Below are positions 57,701 to 64,000 of a DNA stretch of 64,000 bases, in pieces. The stretch is from Globodera rostochiensis (lineage: Eukaryota; Nematoda; Chromadorea; Rhabditida; Heteroderidae). How positions within the stretch are numbered: the first letter of the stretch is position 1; every line of letters starts with the position of its first letter. The notes beneath the pieces are model-generated. The model saw nothing but the letters and a program-made list of their open reading frames with translations. It searched no databases and was not told where the DNA came from. The position numbers and the translations under genes are program-made. Location: the NCBI GenBank assembly GCA_018350325.1, contig JAEVLN010000004.1, forward strand, positions 2,418,001 through 2,482,000. Reading direction: 5' to 3'.

Positions 57701-59447
57701 TTCAGGGGTGGGGGTAACCCCGGGATTCCAATTTTGGGCCTGGAATTCCGTTTCCCGACATTTTTGGGCCCGGAGTCCCCCGGTTTATGATGCGCACAAC
57801 TCCCTGTGACCGCCAGAAGTTGTGCCACAACATTAATTAGCCTAATTGCCCCGAGGGTAACAAAGAATAATTAATTAATTACCTCGTGGTAAAGCTGACG
57901 TGCCCGTCGGGCATAATGCGCATGCGCAAGTTGGGGAATGTGACGGTGTGGAAGAAGGAGAATTTGGAGTTCAAAAACACAGCGTCCGGCCTCCAAATGC
58001 GGTCGATAATTTTCTGTTCTCGAATTCTGATCGGCTTCGAAAAGTTGTTGGCCAGCCTTTAAAATGTTTTTAAATTTGTCAAAAAAATAAATGAACGTTT
58101 ACCGGACGTCAACCCATCGAAGGCGTACCAGCACGTCCAGTTCATATTCCATTTGGAAATTGTCAAAGTTTCCCAAATGGAGCACTTCCAACGAAATGGC
58201 CACTTGCAATGGAACATCTTTTGAAAAAAGCAATTTCAAAATTCATTTTTTTAAAATGTCCATCCAAATTTCCCTACCGGGGAAGACCAACGGAATGCTG
58301 TTGTTGTCGTATTTGCGCTCCTTCAGCAGGGGAAGGATGAAACTGCCGCCCAAGTCCCCCCGGTACGTCTCCCGCTTCTCGTCCGTCTCCTCCGACTCGT
58401 TGTTTCTGCTGACGTCGTTGGACCTGAACCGCAGACAGAAAATGGGTCCACCCGAACTCCCCGAAAAGAATATTTCTTCTGAGTGCTTCTTTAAGCCTCC
58501 CCCCTCTTATCGTTAGCACCTGATCATTAGCAGCGTTTGCAACTGTTGCTGGTCGCGCCTCAACGGGTCGACGTGGAGATTTGTCGCAAGTTCCTCCTCG
58601 TTGATGGGCGCTAAAGTTGTGACGGTCGTGGCGGCAGTGGCCATCGCCGAGGCCGCCTGACTCGCATTTTGGCTGCTCAGATACTGCAGTGTATCGTTGG
58701 CGTTGGCAAATGCTGCAAAAAACGCATTTTTGAATGATCATTTTAGGGAAATTAACAAATGCGAATACACAAATTGCCGTTTTCGTCGGCACTTCCAATT
58801 GTGCCGTTGTTGTCAATTCTTGCAACTTTTGTGGGAGTTTCTCCAATTTGTTCAAATTCATCGCTCGAAGGTGTCACAAAAGCTCCAAAGATGAGAATGT
58901 CCTCCAAATGGAGTTTTACGTTTGCAGCAGTCGTTGTCGTTTCGGCATTGGCACTTTGTTTTGGCGTTGTTGCCTCGGGGAGCGTTTCGTTCTGTCGCCG
59001 ATCGAAATGCGAATGATGCTGATGAGAATGGAAATGATGCTGCCTGAGACGATGTGGAACCGAAGGCAAAATCAAATCTTTGAACAGCGCCACATCCGGC
59101 CTCTGATCGTTGACCAAAACTCCTTTTTTGTCCTCCTCAACTTTTTCGGCATTCCGATCACCGGCATTTTTGCTTTCGCTTTTCTTCCCTTCATCCTTCT
59201 TCTTCTCTTTCTTCTCCTCTTCCATCAGATCATTCTTTTCCCCCTCTACAGGCCAACCAAAATCTTCAACATTTTTCTTATCCGAATTGCCGAATTCGAT
59301 GACTGTCCATCCACCAACGTCGCCGGCGGCGTCGTCATAATCTTCCGTTTCCGCTGATTCCCCACCCTCTTCCGCCGCTTCCACGTCGATTATGTCAGGA
59401 TTTTGTTGGACAACGTGAAGGTTGAGCAGTGAAAGCCAAGGTCCATC
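54707..59447 (-). CDS. lgc: Cys-loop ligand-gated ion channel subunit
   Basis: Pentameric neurotransmitter-gated channel subunit. Recognised exons: about 58752-59447 (long acidic Lys/Glu-rich N-terminal extension), 58521-58713, 58278-58423, 58103-58219, 57893-58057, 55955-56020, 55757-55889, 55496-55604, 55392-55442, about 55210-55255, 55001-55085 and 54707-54938. The extracellular domain shows LLKERKYDNNSIPLVFPDVP, NFQMEYELDVLVRLRWVDVR, IIDRIWRPDAVFLNSKFSFF, RIMPDGHVSFTTR and the Cys loop CQMNFCNFPHDTQRC (exactly 13 residues between the outer cysteines). M1, M3 and M4 are clear (M3 FTVLSLVESLAVMAYI; M4 MALSPLAFILFMLYYVHFVA). The M2 region is unusual (YVPYNYEEVRIITPIT). The intron between 57893 and 56020 houses another gene. 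The true first exon is unresolved. Confidence 0.82.
56526..57239 (-). CDS. Secreted, nuclear-targeted VQ-motif protein (effector-like), nested gene
   Basis: Intronless frame of 237 codons from ATG 57239 (or 248 from ATG 57272), on the same strand as and inside an intron of the Cys-loop channel gene. Residues 6-20 (TIGVVLQFLCIFYLG) form a hydrophobic, signal-like segment. An acidic and Asn-rich region follows, with DDDDYDNLFYNYINYDE. Residues 113-124 (TKRKREKKSKRK) are a strong nuclear-localisation cluster. Directly after it, VVHADVANFRQVVQHLTSAP (130-149) contains FxxxVQxLT(S), the VQ motif that in plants binds WRKY factors and is often preceded by such a hADxxNF context. The C-terminal part has three repeats around GQLNHSSTAPNQQNN. 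Base use is A-rich compared with neighbours. Expression is not shown by sequence. A chance match to VQ is possible, but the long flanking agreement argues against it. Confidence 0.65.
   Translation of the reverse strand: MNDMHTIGVVLQFLCIFYLGDGMNTNDDDDYDNLFYNYINYDELAIQDNCQFSFLGNQSLANANIESNQLATKSINEPSLPTSNSNISKEKNVVISNKNENNGISANNNRTGTKRKREKKSKRKQQLTQVVHADVANFRQVVQHLTSAPEWRRPIHNDAASIGGLLNMHDGRLNHSSTAPNQQNNGQLNHSSTAPNQQNNGQLNHSVTAPNQSTAAHYKSPSQALDGAAFQYEVSNH
56600..56735. repeat. 45-bp in-gene tandem repeat
   Basis: The unit beginning GGTTCAGTTGGCCATTATTC and ending with GGTGCCGTCGAAGAAT recurs nearly identically, giving the three-fold C-terminal peptide repeat of the VQ-motif protein. Confidence 0.85.
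57319..57401. mobile_element. Small palindromic-ended element (possible MITE remnant)
   Basis: CAGGGATGTA at 57319-57328 and TACATCCCTG at 57392-57401 are perfect inverted ends of an 83-bp segment. Its interior repeats TGTCC and CCGGAATCC-like words. The flanks (TTTTATAT and ATTTACAT) could be a worn 8-bp target duplication. It lies just upstream of the VQ-motif gene. Confidence 0.5.
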
Positions 59448-59691
59448 TTAAAAACAAACAAAAAACATTTCTGGAGTTTAGAATCAGAAGAAAGTGGGAG
59501 ACTTCATTATCGTTTACGGAGTCTGTCAAAGTTCGAATTTGGTCTTTTGCCTAAAGGTATGAATAGTAATGGAATGATCGAATCACTCATGCGCTTTTAA
59601 TCTTGCTCTAAATGAATAACGCCGCCGGGTCCTCGATTTGATCAGAATTTAAACAAAAAAACCCAATTTAAAGCGACATAATTCAAACTTT

Positions 59692-59878
59692 TTCACATAA
59701 CAACGCAAAAGTTTGTGCCTGGTTTTCTGAAGAAGTGCACTCGAAAGGTCCGTTTAGCGTGGCCAAACATTGGGGGGCCAACGGGCAATAAAAAATAAAC
59801 AAAAATGAGGACAAATTTTGTTGTCGTCGAAGTTGGACACATTGCGGCCGCATCACCGCCAACGGCACAGCGCGGCAA
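59692..59878 (-). CDS. Possible signal-peptide exon of the Cys-loop channel gene
   Basis: ATG at 59878 opens a frame with TKFVLIFVYFLLPVGPPMFG, a good signal-peptide core, and ends near a GTGAAA donor. It lies upstream of the channel's acidic N-terminal exon on the same strand, but the simplest splice does not keep phase. An intervening exon or a different donor would be needed. Confidence 0.35.
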
Positions 59879-60882
59879 AACGCGAATTGATGAGATTTGA
59901 TCGATCAGAAAGTGGGAAGTTTTGTGCTAACGTTATTTGAGTCGATCCGAGGGGAAGGAAAGCATTAAAAACAATACAAATAATATCTGTTAAATTCAAA
60001 TTGGTTACCAGAGCTAAAACAATTTTGGATTTGTTCCTGTTCTGTTCTAAATCCTAGAATAGAACAGGAACAGAACAGGCCAAGCTGGAACACCAAAACA
60101 CTGTTGGTTACCTAGTAACTAATTATAAAACAAAATAAGTGTATTTGTTGTCGATTGGGGAACAAATTTTGGCTGATCGATCAGACATTTATGTCAGGTT
60201 GATTGGACATAAAAGTGCGTGTCCTTAGGGGGGGGGGGGGGCGCCGGGGGGGGGGGTATAAAGGCGGCGCAATCGCCGCGAAGGGCACCGATGCGAAAAA
60301 TAGGAAAAATTTGGAAATATTGATCAAAAAAGTAGCAGTCCACGTTGTACTAACCGAAACCGAACGATCACTAAACTTTTCGGTGATCGAAACCAAACCG
60401 TAAAACGTATCGAAACTCCCTAAATGCTTATGAACAAACGACCCACCGGTATACACAAAGTTTAATCAACAAAAATTATATTATAATTGTCATCATTGAA
60501 AATAATATGCTTTAAAATGTCAACAATCGCTTAAATAGCAATTTTTACACCGGAGAAGAAAAATTTAAAGAGAAATTTGTCAAAATTATGCAATTTATTG
60601 AATCGGTCGAACGCGGGATTTTGCGTTGTGCGCTGTGGACGGCGGGGCGTTGTCGCCGTTCCGTTCGGCATTTGGCTGATCGCCTTGGCCAATTAATTCG
60701 ATGTTGCCATTAAATGCAATTTGGGCCATAATGCAAGTTGTGTCTAAAAATTATATAAAGAAATTTTAAAAGTCGTAAGTTTAGAGTCACAACAAATTTG
60801 GAGTTTTTTTCAGAATTTTTCAAATCGTGCTTTAATAAAATTTGTTCAAAATAGGGCCGCCACTCTGGCTAATAATGGCCAA
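59879..60882. other. Intergenic
   Basis: Contains an imperfect palindrome around 60031-60077 (TTCTGTTCTA against TAGAACAGGAACAG) and G runs at 60229-60241 and 60247-60256. No gene recognised. Confidence 0.5.
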
Positions 60883-63493
60883 TTATGTGCCCTTACGGTT
60901 GACGGAGTGGGAAAGGCGTCGGTACCAGCCAAAGCGTTGGATGGCATGTGGCCATATGAAAATGACGTAGACGGCCAGGCCGATGCCGAGAATGAGGAGG
61001 CCGACGGCAGACGCCCAAAAGCTTTGGACGATCGTGACGAAAACCAACGCAAGACAAATGAACAAAAACAGCACGGGCAGCACCAACGGCACCCGAATTG
61101 CCTTCTCGTGAACGCCTTGCCGACGCGTGTGCGCGCCAATTTTCAGTTTGATGCACAGCAGGGCCATCATTGTGCAGGAACGAATGATCTGCACAAATTG
61201 GACATTGGGCATGACTGTTTGAATAATGTGGCCATGGATTTGGCCCATGTTCCTGATCAGACCATGGCACCAAAGGAATGGGCTTTGAAGAACCTACCCA
61301 ATGTGTGAATGCCACGTAACTGATCAATTCCTGAATTGACAATTTAATTTTCAAAATTCCATATTGGACACCACCTCAAGGTTACCGAGGAATGAGAAAG
61401 CCATTGACAACAGCACCTGAATGCGGCATAAATATTAAGAGTAATGATGAATTTGACTCTTTTAAGTTGTGCCCGATTTGGCATTTGGACTACTTTAAAA
61501 ATAAATTCCAACAAATTTGAGACGGGATTGATTGGGTTTTCGGCACGTACATGTACAAACAGTGCGGCCCGGGGACTGTCATGTTGGCGATTGATGCACG
61601 AGATAAATGAGGGAAAATGACGTTCGCGGGCGGATGCCCAAATGTAACGGCTGCCTTGGAACAAAGTCGCGTTCAGAGAGCTAAACCGGGGGGGGGGGCG
61701 AATAAATGTTTATTATTAATTAGTTTTTAATTAGTCTGAATGGCTAATTAGTCTTTTGAATGGCACCCACCCGATCAGCACAATGCAAACTAAAAACGGC
61801 ATGGCATATTGAAGAAAGCCGCCGAGAGTCCGTTCCGCAAATGTCTGTTAGGGCAAATATGTAAATATTTTAATAAAAACTATCCAACCATTTTAAATGC
61901 TTTAAATTTAAAACTTGCCATCGCAATGGCATTGGATTTTTGCACTTCGGGCACGCTGAGCACCACAAAATAGGACAAATTCATTGCCAGATACAGTGTG
62001 GCCACCGTGGACATGCCGACAATGATGGCGAATGGCATCGATCTGAGTGTGTTGAAGCGAATGCTTTTGGGGTTTTGGGTACGTACAATGAATGCTCTGC
62101 TCCCCCACCTGTGCGGTTTCTTCACATCCTCCGCACCAAAATTCAAAATGTCCCAGCCGTCGTAGCTGAACAGACCGGCAAACAGTGCCAAAACCCAATG
62201 GCCCGGGTACGTGCTGGTGTTGGCGAATGGTTCCCGGAAATTGTCCGATTGAACACCTTAATTTTGGAATATTCTATGCCCCATTAACGGGAGGACAGAC
62301 CTTTGGTGATCAGCACCATTAGGCCAACGAGAATGATAATGCCGGAGGCGATGATTTTGGCGATCATTGCCAACATTTGGAAACGTGCCACGACGCCACG
62401 GATGGAAAAGCAGTTGAGGAAGAACAAAAGTACTGCAACAACAAAAATCAGCAAAGCGTTTGAACGCTTTCGCAGACATTTTGCCGATGGCATTATTTGT
62501 AAAATATGCTTTTAGGCATAATTTGTTCAGAAAATTGTGATTTTATGAGAAATAAAAGGAGAATAATGATAAATATACACAAACAAAGCCAAAAATAAAG
62601 AAAAAGGAATAGCAAAAGTTATTATGAGGGAAAATGGTAATGAAAGAAATTGTTTCTGATGAATTTAACAGAAACTCCAGCAACAGCGGCAAACTGGCAC
62701 TTTGACTAACTCACTGATGCAGCTGAACGAGATAAGCCTGTTGACAACGTAATTTGCCGACTCGTCAAGTTCAAGCTGTTCAAAAAAGAATTTAGTATTG
62801 AAATTGTCTCATAAACAACTCGCTTCAAAATTAAATTTTATTTTGGAAACGATTGTTTGCATTTTCTTATACCTATTTATGTTCATACCAAATCGTAAAC
62901 CGTTGATCGCTTAAGCTATTAACTAATTACCTTCAGCCCTCTGATCACGTATTCCGAAAATGTTTGCATTTGAATGGCCATTGTGCCGGGGTTCGTAAAT
63001 ATGCTGGCACACGACATGAAGGAAAAGGCTGTTAATGGGAAGTGGGAAGGATCGTTTGGTAAAAAATGTGCCAAAAATCTCAAAAACTTACCGATGGGGA
63101 ACCATCGCACGTGGCACAGATAGGCAAAGTCACCGCCGGACTTGCGAATGCTGGTGCCAAGCTCCACGTAGCAGAAGGCGCCCAGGGTGGCGATCACTGC
63201 CGCAATTATCCAAACCTGCAAAGTGATCAATCCTTCTTATTAGAAATGGCTGTCTGATCAAAACGATTTGAAGCAGTTCAACATGGTAAACGGGCTGATC
63301 AAAACAATTTGAACCAGTTCAACATGGTCAACGTGTTCAGATTTTAATCACTTACCAAAAGCGATGCTCCAACCGACTGGACATTGTTCAGAATGCTGGT
63401 TGGCGTAATGAAAATGCCCGATCCGATGATGTTGCCGACAATGTACGACGTGGCGCCCCAACTGCCCATCATATTCTCCTCGCGGGCCCCCAT
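60883..63493 (-). CDS. aat: SLC7 light-chain amino-acid transporter (LAT/y+L, AAT-type)
   Basis: Twelve-helix exchanger that normally pairs with an SLC3 heavy chain. Exons: 63356-63493, 63092-63215, 62931-63028, 62715-62775, 62301-62432, 62109-62256, 61919-62042, 61771-61844, 61551-61680, 61375-61416, 61298-61330 and 60883-61188. Helix 1 has YIVGNIIGSGIFITPTSIL; then ATLGAFCYVELGTSIRKSGG, where the Cys that bonds to the heavy chain is expected further on near SCASIFTNP. Also IIASGIIILVGLMVLI, LALFAGLFSYDGWDILNFG, SKxNAIAM followed by TFAERTLGG, SLNATLFQGSRYIWASARER and a final long exon ending HSVNRKGT. Exon 7 ends ATG before GCAAGT, a textbook GC donor. Confidence 0.92.
63254..63333. repeat. 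Tandem duplication in SLC7 intron 1
   Basis: CTGATCAAAACGATTTGAAG and following CAGTTCAACATGGTAAACG at 63254-63292 recurs at 63295-63333 with four substitutions. Confidence 0.85.
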
Positions 63494-64000
63494 TTTTTCT
63501 TTTGTTTTTTTTAATTTTTATGTTTTTTACACAATAAATGTGGCCGCGCTATTTTCAATAATTTGTTTCGGTCGGTGCTGTTGCTGGCGTTGTTATTTTT
63601 CCCTTTTGATCGATCAGAAAGTAAAATGGGGGGAAGAAACTTCGATTGGTAATGAATAGAAAGTGAAGCTGCTTGCTTACTAAGCTGAAAAAGCAAAAAT
63701 AATATCATAATTTTCATTTCAAATTTACAAAAATGACGCACAGTTGGCATTCAGAACAAATAAACGAATCAAAAAATGAAACTAAAAATTATGGTGAAAT
63801 GATCGAAAGCTTGACAAATGATAAGCACAAATAGAACTCTGAAATCATTAAATCGCTTTTTTTTGTTCGCGCAATGTCCAAACTCTCAGTGTCAAATTTT
63901 CCACTTTTTTGGTGTTCAATTGTCACGCTTTTTGGTGTTCAATTGTCACGCTTTTTGGTGTCCAATTGTCACCGTCTGATTGAGCGTTAGAGGAAATTGG
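63494..64000. other. Upstream region of the SLC7 gene with 23-bp tandem repeat
   Basis: No further gene recognised. Three copies of TTTTTGGTGTTCAATTGTCA plus CGC lie at 63906-63973; the last copy has TCCAATTG. Confidence 0.7.

Noticed and set aside
58752..59384. Separate acidic protein gene
   Set aside because: Same strand and directly upstream of the Cys-loop ligand domain, so more simply its N-terminal exon.

Overview
This 64 kb window is eukaryotic nuclear DNA from a nematode. Its protein-coding genes have many short introns and nematode-type content: two HNF4-derived nuclear receptors, an Sra/Srab/Sre-like chemoreceptor, a TAX-2-like cyclic-nucleotide-gated channel, an NLP-38/MIP-type neuropeptide precursor and SQV-5-type chondroitin synthase. 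Several introns can only be spliced in frame with a GC donor. Intergenic DNA is rich in G or C homopolymers of up to about 16 bases. Frequent GC-AG introns plus a plant-style VQ-motif effector-like gene make me infer a plant-parasitic tylenchid, possibly a cyst nematode. That assignment is inference. I built the gene models by hand from splice sites, reading phase and remembered family motifs; no search was run.

Layout, left part: a nuclear receptor on the minus strand (66-2413, cut by the left edge); a homopolymer-rich gap; sphingomyelin synthase (6001-7710, +); then a same-strand trio of WDR11 (8574-14185), a tiny LYR-motif protein (14475-14732) and the tRNA t6A enzyme OSGEP/Kae1 (14741-16481). 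The last two are separated by 8 bases and look dicistronic. Next come an unassigned fragment (18-18.8 kb), a small secreted protein with dibasic sites (19282-19919), a chemoreceptor (20509-22296), a secreted EF-hand protein (22636-23272, -), complex I subunit NDUFA5 (24355-25420, +), a small coiled-coil protein (25638-26506, -) and a PB1-domain MAP3K (26938-29354, -).

Middle: a CNG channel (30273-33834, +), a 24-bp tandem array between two direct repeats, chondroitin synthase (35372-38996, +), a neuropeptide precursor carrying three W(X6)W-amide peptides (39805-40408, -), a second nuclear receptor (43302-46545, -) and a goosecoid-type homeobox gene (48486-49659, -) whose intron holds a hAT-like MITE.

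Right part: an SLC13 transporter (51303-54537, +), a Cys-loop ligand-gated channel (54707 to about 59447, -) and an SLC7 light-chain amino-acid transporter (60883-63493, -). Nested on the same strand in a large intron of the Cys-loop gene is an intronless 237-codon gene (56526-57239). It has a hydrophobic signal-like N-terminus, a strong basic nuclear-localisation cluster, a VQ motif of the kind known from plant WRKY-binding proteins, and C-terminal repeats. I consider this the most interesting object in the window.
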